A stretch of DNA of 41,798 bases from a bacterium (GCA_030693425.1 JAUYAM010000002.1:145151-186948); one strand, 5' to 3'. Positions 7,162 to 14,480 are shown, counted from the first letter of the stretch. Program-made: numbers and translations. The notes: generated by a model not told the origin, from the sequence alone.

Positions 7162-8010
7162 GTGGCCCCTGCCGAAATGAATAGTGGTCGGAATCAGGTA
7201 TTTTTTAGACAAGAGTTCAATTTGTTGCTTAGCCGTGTCGTAGAACTTATAAAATTCTCCCGGCTGAAAGAAGATCTTTTTGAACTCGGGCAAGAGTTTG
7301 GGATAATTTTGTTTCAGAACCATTTCCACGCCCGTAAAGTTTCCGCCAATGGTGTTTAAGCTTTCGGTATGGACCTTGGCGATGCCCGCTTTCTTAAACT
7401 CCGGCAAGAGTTTTTCTGGATCGGTAAAATAGGGCCAAAAAGGCCCCATCATTGCTTCAACCTTAATGCCGTAGCTTACTAGTTTTTTGGCGGCTCCAAG
7501 CCGCGCCTTAACGCTGACAGAACCTGGTTCGCTCAATTTTCTCCAATTCTCGTCAAGGGTGGCGATGGTGAAACAAACTTCGGGGCTTTTTAGTTTTTTA
7601 AGCAAGTCGAGATCGCGTAGGACCAAGGCGGATTTGGTCATAATGACAACGGGGTTATCGTAGTTAATGAGAACCTCAAGAATTTGCCTCGTTAATTTGT
7701 ATTTGGTTTCCAAAGGCTGGTAAGGGTCGGTGACCGTGCCGATGTAAATCTGCTGGCCGCGGAATTTCGGCGATTTCATTTGTTTTTCCAAAACCTCGGC
7801 AGCGTTCATCCTCACGTCAACAAAGCTTCCCCACGGTTCTTGGTGGCCGGTGAATCTTTTTATAAAACGACCATAGCAATAACGGCAAGCGTGAGCGCAG
7901 CCGACGTAGGGATTGATAGCAAAGCCCCCGCCGGGAAACCCGCATTTGCCAATAGCTGATTTGCATTGAATTTCTTTAATTTTCAGCTTTTGAGTCATAT
8001 TTGCGAACAA
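7153..8010 (-). CDS. SPL-family radical SAM protein (Rv2578c-like)
   Basis: A 285-residue radical SAM enzyme. The cluster motif is C-x3-C-x2-C at residues 38, 42 and 45 (GCAHACRYCYGRF), the form typical of spore-photoproduct-lyase-like proteins. The following strand GTVTDPYQPLE and the HTESLNTIG region are also typical. Non-sporulating bacteria carry this subfamily widely with no known substrate; DNA or nucleotide repair is a guess. Met5 is an alternative start. The last residues (GHAR) and the stop lie inside a palindromic element, so the original C-terminus may have differed. Confidence 0.85.
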   Translation of the reverse strand: MFANMTQKLKIKEIQCKSAIGKCGFPGGGFAINPYVGCAHACRYCYGRFIKRFTGHQEPWGSFVDVRMNAAEVLEKQMKSPKFRGQQIYIGTVTDPYQPLETKYKLTRQILEVLINYDNPVVIMTKSALVLRDLDLLKKLKSPEVCFTIATLDENWRKLSEPGSVSVKARLGAAKKLVSYGIKVEAMMGPFWPYFTDPEKLLPEFKKAGIAKVHTESLNTIGGNFTGVEMVLKQNYPKLLPEFKKIFFQPGEFYKFYDTAKQQIELLSKKYLIPTTIHFGRGHAR

Positions 8011-8017
8011 AATTAAT

Positions 8018-8045
8018 CGATAAACCTACGATCGTGAGTTTATCG
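8018..8045. repeat. 8 bp stem-loop between the ZIP gene and the radical SAM gene
   Basis: CGATAAAC (8018-8025) and GTTTATCG (8038-8045) pair around a 12-nt loop that itself holds CGATCG. It fills the short gap after the ZIP stop. No U-run follows on either strand, so it is a weak or RNA-processing hairpin rather than a clear terminator. Confidence 0.5.
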
Positions 8046-8047
8046 GT

Positions 8048-8791
8048 TTATCCAAGAAAGGCGAGAAGAGCCATGATTCCGACACCGAGAATTATAAAAA
8101 ATAATTGAGCTAAAGAGGATTTAAGTTGGACCTCGCGGTGAAGTTCCGGCAGCAAGTCTGATCCGGCGATGTAGAGGAAACCGCCGGCTGTCACCGGCAA
8201 TAAAAATAAAGAAAAGTTATTGATCCTTGATCCGACAAAAAGAGTGATGACGGCTCCCAGAATAGCCGTCAGAGCGGTCAAGAAATTAAACAGAAGCGCT
8301 TTTCTTGGCGCAAAGCCGCCGTGGATAAGAACGCCGAAGTTGCCGATTTCCTGCGGGATTTCGTGGAAGATTACGGCCAGGCTGGTGGCTAGGCCGAGAG
8401 GCAGGCTGGTCATAAAACTGGCAGAAATAACCATGCCGTCGATCAGGTTATGGACAGCGTCGCCAATAAGAATCATGCCGGCAACAGCTTTTTTATGGTC
8501 AGGGCAGTCAATTTCGTGGCAATGCCGCCATCTTAAAAATCTTTCCAGAATAAAGAATAACAAGATTCCCAAGACAATTAAGAGAGACGGCAGCAGTCCG
8601 AACCCCAGCTCTTTGAAGGTTTCGGGCAAGAGATGGATGAGAGCGTCTCCGAAAAGGCCGCCAACTGCAAAGCTGACCATGAAAAGAGAAATTCTTTTTA
8701 TTCTTTCTATGCCAAAGGAAAGGCTAAAAACCCCGACCAGGGAGATCAGGCTGACAACGGTAACGCTGATCAATGAATAGAGCCAAATCAT
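8048..8791 (-). CDS. ZIP family divalent metal transporter
   Basis: A 247-residue inner-membrane transporter with about eight helices, expected to import Zn2+ or Fe2+. The metal-site helices are visible: HNLIDG at residues 114-119 in TM4 and HEIPQEIG at 143-150 in TM5, the binuclear ZIP signatures. A His/Asp-rich loop (RWRHCHEIDCPDHKK, about 88-101) lies between TM3 and TM4, as in ZupT-like proteins. It starts 7 bp after the stop of the upstream unknown gene, which suggests cotranscription. Confidence 0.92.
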   Translation of the reverse strand: MIWLYSLISVTVVSLISLVGVFSLSFGIERIKRISLFMVSFAVGGLFGDALIHLLPETFKELGFGLLPSLLIVLGILLFFILERFLRWRHCHEIDCPDHKKAVAGMILIGDAVHNLIDGMVISASFMTSLPLGLATSLAVIFHEIPQEIGNFGVLIHGGFAPRKALLFNFLTALTAILGAVITLFVGSRINNFSLFLLPVTAGGFLYIAGSDLLPELHREVQLKSSLAQLFFIILGVGIMALLAFLG

Positions 8792-8798
8792 TTTATAT

Positions 8799-9482
8799 CT
8801 AATTCGTTTGAGAAATGATTCTTTTAATTTCGCTGTAAGGAAAGATTTTTCCCTGCTTCAAATATTCGGCAAAACTTAAGAGCAATTTTCCCATAATTTC
8901 AGTGCCTGCTTCATAATCTCCCGTTCCGGTGACAAGATGGGCTTTAAAAACGCGCGGGAAGTTTAAACTCATCCAATTCCAGTCCGTATGAGCCGTAATC
9001 AACCAACTTCCGTCATTCATTTCAAATATTCTTGCGTGAAGTCGTTTTATTCCGGGAGCAAGTTTGGTGAGAAGGAGCTTTTCGCTAAGCCGGAATATCT
9101 TAGACAGGAACTTGGCAATATAATACCAACCTGGGATAATGAAACCGGAGATGTTCATGACACAATTGAAGTCGGAAAGATGGGTTCCGGACATTATCGT
9201 ATCAACATTAAAACCCATATCGTCAAAGATTTCCTTAAGTTGGCTGGTGGTCAACCGTCCCAGTTCTTTGTTTCTGTTTTTGAGGACGATGACGCGTTTG
9301 ACAGGCTCTTTGCCAGAAAGCTCTTGGGCGACTGTCCTCGCTTCCGAGGGCAAGAGATCGTCTTTTTGAGAAATCTCTTCAGTATTCACGAGGGATATTT
9401 CCAAATCATAACCCCAGTAGCTTTTCTGGCTCGGACCGATAAGGTCGTCCCTTGATCTGATAATTGTATTGATTATTCCCAT
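8799..9482 (-). CDS. Unrecognised soluble protein
   Basis: About 227 residues from the ATG at 9480-9482; an earlier ATG at 9498-9500 would add six residues. I do not recognise the family. The sequence contains a helix around GWYYIAKFLSKIFR and a C-terminal block HARIFEMNDGSWLITAHTDW that reads like an alpha/beta fold. There is no signal peptide and no clear catalytic motif. It is followed 7 bp later by the ZIP transporter. Its start overlaps the start of the divergent membrane gene in a shared CATG, so at least one of the two starts may be wrong. Confidence 0.6.
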   Translation of the reverse strand: MGIINTIIRSRDDLIGPSQKSYWGYDLEISLVNTEEISQKDDLLPSEARTVAQELSGKEPVKRVIVLKNRNKELGRLTTSQLKEIFDDMGFNVDTIMSGTHLSDFNCVMNISGFIIPGWYYIAKFLSKIFRLSEKLLLTKLAPGIKRLHARIFEMNDGSWLITAHTDWNWMSLNFPRVFKAHLVTGTGDYEAGTEIMGKLLLSFAEYLKQGKIFPYSEIKRIISQTN

Positions 9483-9963
9483 GTTGGCGGAGCTATACAC
9501 TAATTATTTTAGCAAAAATAAACCCTTACGGCATTATGCTCAGCATTTTTTAGTGGCGATATTGGGTTTTTCGTTGCTTTGGGTTTTTTCCCGTTTCCAG
9601 GTTACTTTTAAAAACATTGTCATTTTCCTGGTTTTTACCTATCTGATAGATTTAGATAGTATTATTTCAACCGGTATAAATCATATATCGTTTCCTGAAA
9701 CCAGAGAAATCATCATCGCTTTCAAGACGCGGCGTTTTAAAGAAATGGCTACCTTAGCCACGATTCATCATAAAAAGTTTAATCGTTTGCTCCTCCATAA
9801 CTTTTCAGGGTTTTTTGTTTTTCTAGTTTTTTTTGCCGTTTCCATTTGCCGAAAGTATGATGGCGGCATCCTTGCTTTCGGAGCGATTCTTTTTCACTTT
9901 ATTTTTGATATTGTCGACGATCTCTATCAGCTCGGCCACATAAAAAACTGGTTTTGGAGATGA
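9481..9963 (+). CDS. Membrane protein related to the YdjM/DUF457 type
   Basis: About 160 residues from the ATG at 9481; a TTG at 9469 would add four. Helices flank conserved-looking acidic and His motifs: LIDLDSII (about residue 50), TIHHKKFNRLLLHN (about 95-108), and HFIFDIVDDLYQLGHIKNW near the C-terminus. The same spacing of Asp, HH and HxxxD occurs in the gene at 5289-5807, so both probably belong to metal-dependent membrane hydrolases. It is the only plus-strand gene in the first 18 kb. No SD is visible before it. Confidence 0.65.
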   Translation: MLAELYTNYFSKNKPLRHYAQHFLVAILGFSLLWVFSRFQVTFKNIVIFLVFTYLIDLDSIISTGINHISFPETREIIIAFKTRRFKEMATLATIHHKKFNRLLLHNFSGFFVFLVFFAVSICRKYDGGILAFGAILFHFIFDIVDDLYQLGHIKNWFWR

Positions 9964-10070
9964 GTTGGCTTTTGGAATATTTCTTGGTGGCCTTGACGGA
10001 ATTAACCATGTTATATAGATGAAAGCGTCTCCGATCATTCTAGCAGTTTTCTTTAGCTAACGCATCTTTC

Positions 10071-10225
10071 ACCCCGTACCAATTTTACTAGAGAATTATC
10101 CTGCGAAGTGCGCTTGCCGAATAGGCAACCCCCGTAATTGGGCGCAGCGCTTCGCTCCAGTTCGGGGTGCAGCTATTCGCTGCCCGCACTGCGCTAGAAG
10201 CGTATCGGTAAAATTGGTGCGGGGT
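10071..10225. repeat. 155 bp triple-nested palindromic element
   Basis: The outer arms ACCCCGTACCAATTTTAC (10071-10088) and its complement (10208-10225) match at 17 of 18 bases. A second pair of about 22 bp lies inside (from ~10102, ending ~10190), and an innermost pair CCCCGTAATTGG (10130-10141) with CCAGTTCGGGG (10157-10167) encloses a GC-rich stem. It fills most of the gap 9964-10225 and ends directly against the terminator region of the zinc-ribbon gene. No open frame of note. It shares its termini with the 2811-2848 hairpin. Confidence 0.8.
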
Positions 10226-10230
10226 TCACG

Positions 10231-10263
10231 CAAAAAAAGAGGGGCGGATTTGCTTTCCGCCCC
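10231..10263 (-). terminator. Rho-independent terminator of the zinc-ribbon gene
   Basis: On the minus strand GGGGCGGA and TCCGCCCC form a perfect 8 bp stem around a 7-nt loop, followed by TCTTTTTTT. It lies about 20 bp after the stop that the zinc-ribbon gene would use after a one-base frame correction. Confidence 0.85.
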
Positions 10264-10284
10264 ACCCACACACAAAAAAAGTTG

Positions 10285-10516
10285 CTAACTGACGGATCCT
10301 CGCGGGACCTGTCGCCCGCAACTTGGACAGGTAATCACTGCCCCCTTTTGTCTTTTTCCCGCAGGCAGGGCAGACGGTATTAACCCGGTTAACCCGTTGC
10401 CGGCGAGGCTGAATTTTCAAGACAACCTGGATAGGCTCTGGCGGAGCGCTGTCGCATTCCGCACATCCTTTAGGAATGAGGTTGCAATCACTACAGGTAT
10501 TTGTGGTAGCAGACAT
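10285..10516 (-). CDS. Small zinc-ribbon protein, apparently frameshifted at a C5 run
   Basis: The start is supported by GGAGAGGAAAA just before the ATG. The frame gives CSDCN, CAECD and VCPACGKK, then a run of five G (10341-10345 on the plus strand). In the literal frame translation runs on through the terminator to 10226 with no motif (96 aa). If one base of the run is skipped, the continuation is TCPSCGRQVPRGSVS followed by a stop at 10285, which completes a CPxCG...CPxCG zinc ribbon (76 residues) and places the terminator just downstream. The shifted version is clearly the ancestral one. It may be a homopolymer error, a real mutation or programmed slippage. Function unknown. Confidence 0.7.
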
Positions 10517-10607
10517 TTTTCCTCTCCATGATGTGATATATTTTCCCTACTGAAAGCGGGGTTGATAAAAATGTACTAAAAACCCCTTTGCGCCCCTAAC
10601 CGGACTC

Positions 10608-10717
10608 GCCCGATCATCCGATCGGGCGTGGAGTCGAATGACTCCACGAACCTACTATAATGCCCCCACGGGGACTCGCCATATCATTCGATATGGCGCC
10701 CCGTCGAATGACGGGGC
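10608..10717. repeat. Two 40 bp units of back-to-back hairpins with different stems and the same loops
   Basis: Unit 1 (10608-10647) is two adjacent 20-nt hairpins with 8 bp perfect stems: GCCCGATC around ATCC, then GTGGAGTC around GAAT. Unit 2 (10678-10717) has the same layout: GCCATATC around ATTC, then GCCCCGTC around GAAT. Every stem ends TC-loop-GA. Both units sit exactly between GGACTC and GAAC, the decamer found intact in the T-arm of the neighbouring tRNA-Glu gene. The stretch 10517-10758 otherwise holds no gene. Confidence 0.85.
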
Positions 10718-10758
10718 GAACTCGTGTTTCCAACTTGACCTACTCGCCGAAACTTTGC

Positions 10759-10830
10759 GCCGCTACGGGGACTCGAACCCCGGTTACTAGCTTGAGAAGC
10801 TAATGTCCTAAACCACTAGACGATAGCGGC
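10759..10830 (-). tRNA. tRNA-Glu (CTC)
   Basis: Seven-base acceptor stem GCCGCTA with TAGCGGC, a D-arm with AGTGGTTTAGGAC, anticodon loop TTCTCAA on stem TTAGC/GCTAG giving anticodon CTC, and T-arm GGGGTTCGAGTCCCC. CCA is not encoded. Seventy-two bases. Confidence 0.95.
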
Positions 10831-10901
10831 TCTATACAAAGACTTCCAATGAAGTCTTTGTCGAGCTCGACAAGATTCCTGGAAGAAATCTTGTATAGAG
10901 C
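10829..10901. repeat. 73 bp branched palindrome abutting tRNA-Glu
   Basis: The outer arms GCTCTATACAA (10829-10839) and its exact complement (10891-10901) enclose a perfect hairpin (AAAGACTTC, loop CAAT), a GTCGAGCTCGAC palindrome, and a second stem CAAGATT...AATCTTG. The first two bases overlap the 5' end of the tRNA gene. An AT-rich AAATTGAAAATTG run follows at 10917-10941. Confidence 0.75.
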
Positions 10902-10944
10902 GCTACTCAGATTCTAAATTGAAAATTGAAAATTGTAAATTGGT

Positions 10945-12627
10945 TTAGGGCTGGTAATCAGGCGGGATCTGCCAGAGGTCGATAATATATTTGGCTAGGT
11001 TGTGGAACACGGGGATAGCAGAGTATTCGGCTGTTTTAGTTTCGGGATTGTCGAGCTTGACCAGGATCAGGAACTTTGGGCTGAAAGCTGGAGCAAAGCC
11101 GATAAAAGACTGGATGGTTTTGTCAGAGTAGCCTGATTTGTCTATCCCTAGAGAGGCCCAGGGAACCTGGGCGGTTCCGGTCTTGCCGGCGACAAAATAC
11201 CCCGGCACTTTAGCTGCTTTGCCATAGCCGTTTTCGACAACGCTGGCCATCATCGAAACTACCTGGGCGCTGGTTTCTGAAGAAATGATGTTTCGCGAAA
11301 ACTCGGGCAAGATTTCTTTAGCCAGGCCGTCTTTGTCAATAATCTTTTTAACGAGATGGGGTTTTGTTAATTTTCCGCCGTTGGCGATCGCCGAAAAAGC
11401 CCTGACCAGCTGGATCGGGGTCATCTCGATTCCCTGGCCAAAACTGGCGGTGGCAAAATTGATCTCATATCCCTTTTTGAACTCCTTGTTTTGGGAAAAA
11501 ACCTCGCCTTGAACGTCGATGTTGGTCTTTTCAAAGAAGCCAAACTTCTTTAGATATTTTAAAAAAGGGCCTGATCCCAGCTGCTGATAGGCCCAGACCG
11601 CTCCGGTATTGATTGACTTTTCCAACACTTGAGTCATTGTCGTTTCTCCGTGAATGCGGTTGGCGTAATTGAAAATCGGGATTCTGCCGATTTTAACTAC
11701 TCCTTCGTCAATGTAGGTTGTCTGGGGAGTAATTTTCTTTTCTTCAATAGCCGAGGCCATGGTGATGGGTTTGAAGACAGAACCGGGTTCAAAGATCTTC
11801 TGGACGGCGGAGTTTTGGAAAATGCCCCAATCTTTTTCCTGTTCGTAACTGTTCGGGTCAAAATTAGGATAATTTGCCAAGGCGACAATCTCGCCTGAGT
11901 CGGGCCTTAGAACAATGATCGTTCCCGAATCGATCTTCAAATCCTGCTTAGCCTTATTCAAAAGCCTTTCAGCTTCAAACTGGACCTGGTAATCCAGAGT
12001 CAAGACGAGATCGTTCCCTTTTCTGACTTCTTCGGGCAAAGAAAAAGAAAGCAGCAGGCCTTTTGATCCTTTTTCTCCTTCAAGGAGCCCCTGCTTTCCC
12101 TCGAGGGCTTCTTGATAATAGCTTTCCAGGCCGTATTGCCCCTGTTTATCAGAGTCGACAAAGCCGATAGTCTGGGAAGCAAGACTCCCTTGGGGAAAAG
12201 CCCTGACTCTTTCTTCGCCGACATAGACGCCGGCAAGACCCAGCCTCTCGAGCTTTTCTATTTCTGGCCCAGTTGCCTTATTCTTGACCAGCTCATAAAG
12301 GCTGTCATTAGCTAGTTTTTCCCGGACAAAAGATTCTTCCAGGTCGAGTATCCGGCTCAAGGCCGCGGCTGTCTTTTCTGGGTCTTTAATATCTCTCGGC
12401 GAAATATAGATGAAACTTCTGGCCTGGTTGGTAGCCAGTTTCTGGCCGCCGGCAAAAAAGATCTCTCCCCTTTCTCCCAAAACTTGGGAAAAGAACTTCT
12501 GCTGGCCTTGAGCCAAAGCTTGGTAGAATTTGCCTTTGAGAACCTGGATCGAAAACAAGCGACCGATAACGGTCGCTCCTAATAGAACCAGCACAATAAG
12601 AATTAAGTTTAGCCGGCGGTCATTCAT
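10945..12627 (-). CDS. ftsI: Septal peptidoglycan transpeptidase FtsI/PBP3 (class B PBP)
   Basis: A division-specific D,D-transpeptidase with one N-terminal membrane helix (about residues 8-26) and a periplasmic PBP dimerisation domain. The transpeptidase motifs are complete: SVFK with Ser283, SIN (SxN) around residue 348, and KTGTAQ near residue 480. At 560 residues the length is normal. It follows ftsL by 14 bp in the mraZ-rsmH-ftsL-ftsI order of the dcw cluster, which supports FtsI over an elongation PBP2. The start has no SD (poly-A/T before ATG). Confidence 0.93.
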   Translation of the reverse strand: MNDRRLNLILIVLVLLGATVIGRLFSIQVLKGKFYQALAQGQQKFFSQVLGERGEIFFAGGQKLATNQARSFIYISPRDIKDPEKTAAALSRILDLEESFVREKLANDSLYELVKNKATGPEIEKLERLGLAGVYVGEERVRAFPQGSLASQTIGFVDSDKQGQYGLESYYQEALEGKQGLLEGEKGSKGLLLSFSLPEEVRKGNDLVLTLDYQVQFEAERLLNKAKQDLKIDSGTIIVLRPDSGEIVALANYPNFDPNSYEQEKDWGIFQNSAVQKIFEPGSVFKPITMASAIEEKKITPQTTYIDEGVVKIGRIPIFNYANRIHGETTMTQVLEKSINTGAVWAYQQLGSGPFLKYLKKFGFFEKTNIDVQGEVFSQNKEFKKGYEINFATASFGQGIEMTPIQLVRAFSAIANGGKLTKPHLVKKIIDKDGLAKEILPEFSRNIISSETSAQVVSMMASVVENGYGKAAKVPGYFVAGKTGTAQVPWASLGIDKSGYSDKTIQSFIGFAPAFSPKFLILVKLDNPETKTAEYSAIPVFHNLAKYIIDLWQIPPDYQP

Positions 12628-12641
12628 TTTTTATTAAAAAA

Positions 12642-12983
12642 CTATCTGGCAACCATGATTGTTCCCGGAGACCGGATAAAGGTCACTTCCCCCGTTTTCT
12701 CCAGGCCGAGATCCCGGACTAATATTTCGAGATTCGAAAGGGAATTTTCTCTGAGGGAATTCATTTCCAAAGACTCGTTTTCTTTTTTCAGCCCGGCTAC
12801 TTTAAGCTGAAGATTTTGGGACTGGTAGGTTCTGGCGACAAATTGATTGTTTTGCCAGAGGCAGAGCGAAGTTAGGAAAACTATGAAAGCCAATTCCAGG
12901 CCGAGAATTAAATTCTGATTAAGCCTGGGAAAAGCAAACGATGGAAATTTTGTTAATCGGTACGGGAAAGCTAGGCTAGTCAT
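12642..12983 (-). CDS. ftsL: FtsL-like division protein
   Basis: A 113-residue bitopic protein with a short cytoplasmic N-terminus, one membrane helix (about residues 26-43), then a coiled-coil segment (QLKVAGLKKENESLEMNSL). FtsL sequences are poorly conserved; the call rests on topology and on position between rsmH and ftsI. FtsL forms a complex with FtsB and FtsQ and recruits FtsW and FtsI. Its ATG overlaps the rsmH stop by 4 bp (ATGA), so translation is probably coupled. Confidence 0.75.
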   Translation of the reverse strand: MTSLAFPYRLTKFPSFAFPRLNQNLILGLELAFIVFLTSLCLWQNNQFVARTYQSQNLQLKVAGLKKENESLEMNSLRENSLSNLEILVRDLGLEKTGEVTFIRSPGTIMVAR

Positions 12984-13921
12984 AGTTTTTTTGCCGCTCT
13001 GAGGCTGGCTGATCTCGAGCGGGGGTTTTCTTCTAATTCTTTGCCGCCGGCGACCACCGGCTTTTTGGTTAAGATTTTGATTAATCCTTGCTTTTCTTTG
13101 GTTCTGAAAAAGTTTTTGACCAAGCGGTCTTCGAGAGAGTTGAAGGAAATGACCAGAACCTTGCCGTTTTTCTCAAGGACATCCAGGGTCTGCGGCAGAG
13201 TCTCTTCAAGGTTTTCCAGTTCTTGGTTGACAACGATCCTTAGAGCCAGGAAGGTTCTGGTGGCCGGATTTATTCTTCCCTTTTCGTAATTTGGAGGGAC
13301 GGCTTTCTTGACGATCTCGGCCAGCTGTTTGGTGCTCTCGATTGGTTTTGCCTTTCTGGCGAGGCAAATTCTTTCAGCAATTCTTTTTGCAAATTTTTCC
13401 CCGCCGTATTGGCGCAAAGTCCTTTCGATTTCTTCTTCTGACCAGCAATTAACGATTTGGTAAGCCGTTAATTCATTTTTGAATTGCTGACCATCTAATC
13501 TCATATTCAACGGTTCATCTTTGGAGAAGCTGAATCCCCTGCCACACTCTTGTAAGTGCCAGCTGGAAAGCCCTAAGTCGAAAAGGATGCCCGAGACCTC
13601 GTTGAATTTCTGCTCATTAACAATCTTTTTTAAATTGACAAAGTTATCGCAGACGGTGATTAGGCGGTTTTTGTATCTGGTATTTAGTATCTTGTCCCTC
13701 GACTCCGCTCGGGACAACCCTGAGCTTGTCGAAGGGTTGTATTTAGTATTCTTGAAAATTTCCGAGTCGCGTTCTATGCCGAGGACCTTTCCTTTAGGTC
13801 CGTTTTTCTCTAAGATGGCCAGGGCGTGGCCGCCTTCCCCCAGAGTGCAGTCGATAAAGTTTTTGTTCGCTTTAGGGTCAAGATAATCAATAACCTCTTT
13901 TAAAAGGACGGGGATGTGCAT
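12980..13921 (-). CDS. rsmH: 16S rRNA (cytosine1402-N4)-methyltransferase RsmH
   Basis: SAM-dependent methyltransferase acting on C1402 in the ribosomal P site. The start is set at MHIPVLLKEV, the conserved N-terminus; the frame is open 38 codons further but those residues are not family-like. The SAM motif DCTLGEGGHA is at about residues 24-33, and the C-terminal SFNSLEDRLVKNFF and SRSASLRAAKK motifs are intact. Residues about 60-84 are a foreign insertion (KYNPSTSSGLS...KILNTRYK) encoded by a palindromic repeat. It falls in the loop between a helix and the strand beginning RLITV and keeps the frame, so the enzyme is probably functional. Confidence 0.95.
   Translation of the reverse strand: MHIPVLLKEVIDYLDPKANKNFIDCTLGEGGHALAILEKNGPKGKVLGIERDSEIFKNTKYNPSTSSGLSRAESRDKILNTRYKNRLITVCDNFVNLKKIVNEQKFNEVSGILFDLGLSSWHLQECGRGFSFSKDEPLNMRLDGQQFKNELTAYQIVNCWSEEEIERTLRQYGGEKFAKRIAERICLARKAKPIESTKQLAEIVKKAVPPNYEKGRINPATRTFLALRIVVNQELENLEETLPQTLDVLEKNGKVLVISFNSLEDRLVKNFFRTKEKQGLIKILTKKPVVAGGKELEENPRSRSASLRAAKKL
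13677..13754. repeat. In-frame palindromic insertion inside rsmH
   Basis: A ~42 bp imperfect palindrome (13695-13736; on the gene strand CCCTTCGACAAGCTCAGGG, then TTGT, then the complementary arm) is flanked by two copies of GTATTTAGTAT. The insert adds about 20-25 codons without breaking the frame. The core resembles a CTGAGCTTGTCGAAGGG-type repeat known from many bacterial genomes. The flanking GTATTTAGTAT motif recurs inside pcm at 36701-36736. Confidence 0.8.
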
Positions 13922-13950
13922 TCTATTTATTTCGTTAGAAACAAACTTGT

Positions 13951-14397
13951 TTATATTCCCAGTTCTTTGTTTTCGTATAGTCTTTCGGCGATTTCCTCGC
14001 TGGCAACTTCGGTCTTGTCCCGGTATTCCTGCCATTTGATTTCATCCCAGATTTCAATGTGATTATTGACGCCGGCGACGACTACTTTCCGGTTTAGGCC
14101 GGCATATTTTTTGAGAAAGTCTGGAATTAAGATTCTGCCCAGGTTGTCTAAATTAACTTCCATGGCCCCGGTTAAAAAAAATCTGGCAAAGCTTCTTGAA
14201 TCAGAGCCGGCCAGAGGCAGTTTTGAGATTTTTTCCACCATCACTTCCCACTCTTTGGCAGTGAATAGATACAAGCATTTGTCTAGGCCTCGAGTAATTA
14301 CGCCTTTGGCGCCCAAAAATGAACGCATTTTTGCGGGAATAGCCAAACGTTTTTTCTCGTCAATTGAATATGTGTATTCGCCGGTAAATATGGTCAT
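13951..14397 (-). CDS. mraZ: MraZ, transcriptional regulator of the dcw cluster
   Basis: A 148-residue AbrB-like DNA-binding protein with two MraZ repeats: MTIFTGEYTYSIDEKKRLAIPAKMR at the start and EVNLDNLGRILIPDFLKKYAGL near residue 80. The start chosen is the conserved MTIFTGEY; the upstream extension (MWISVGK...) lies in the operator region. MraZ binds repeated TGGGN boxes upstream of its own gene and usually represses the cluster. Such repeats are visible at 14430-14480. It heads the operon with rsmH 29 bp downstream. Confidence 0.95.
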   Translation of the reverse strand: MTIFTGEYTYSIDEKKRLAIPAKMRSFLGAKGVITRGLDKCLYLFTAKEWEVMVEKISKLPLAGSDSRSFARFFLTGAMEVNLDNLGRILIPDFLKKYAGLNRKVVVAGVNNHIEIWDEIKWQEYRDKTEVASEEIAERLYENKELGI

Positions 14398-14429
14398 TGG
14401 GTTTGAGTTATCCCCTATTTTAAGTGGTT

Positions 14430-14480
14430 TTCCCACACTTATCCACAATTGTCCCCACTGAGTCCACTATAGCCCACCCA
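14430..14480 (-). promoter_or_regulatory. Probable MraZ operator: five GTGG-type repeats at ~10 bp spacing
   Basis: Reading the minus strand, GTGGG, GTGGA, GTGGG, GTGGA and GTGGG recur at 10-11 bp intervals, one helical turn, immediately upstream of mraZ. This matches the known MraZ operator design of closely spaced repeats. A perfect DnaA-box consensus, TTATCCACA, overlaps one repeat at 14439-14447. Two more CCACAGG motifs lie at 14516-14534. Confidence 0.65.

Noticed and set aside
10608-10717. CRISPR array
   Set aside because: Two units with differing stems and no constant repeat; no cas genes in the window.
10517-10758. Degenerate tRNA genes containing the T-loop-like decamers
   Set aside because: With the 40 bp units removed I could not pair acceptor or anticodon arms, so only the decamer similarity is reported.
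13922-14035. 38-codon N-terminal extension of RsmH
   Set aside because: It overlaps the end of mraZ and is unlike the family; MHIPVLLKEV is the conserved start.
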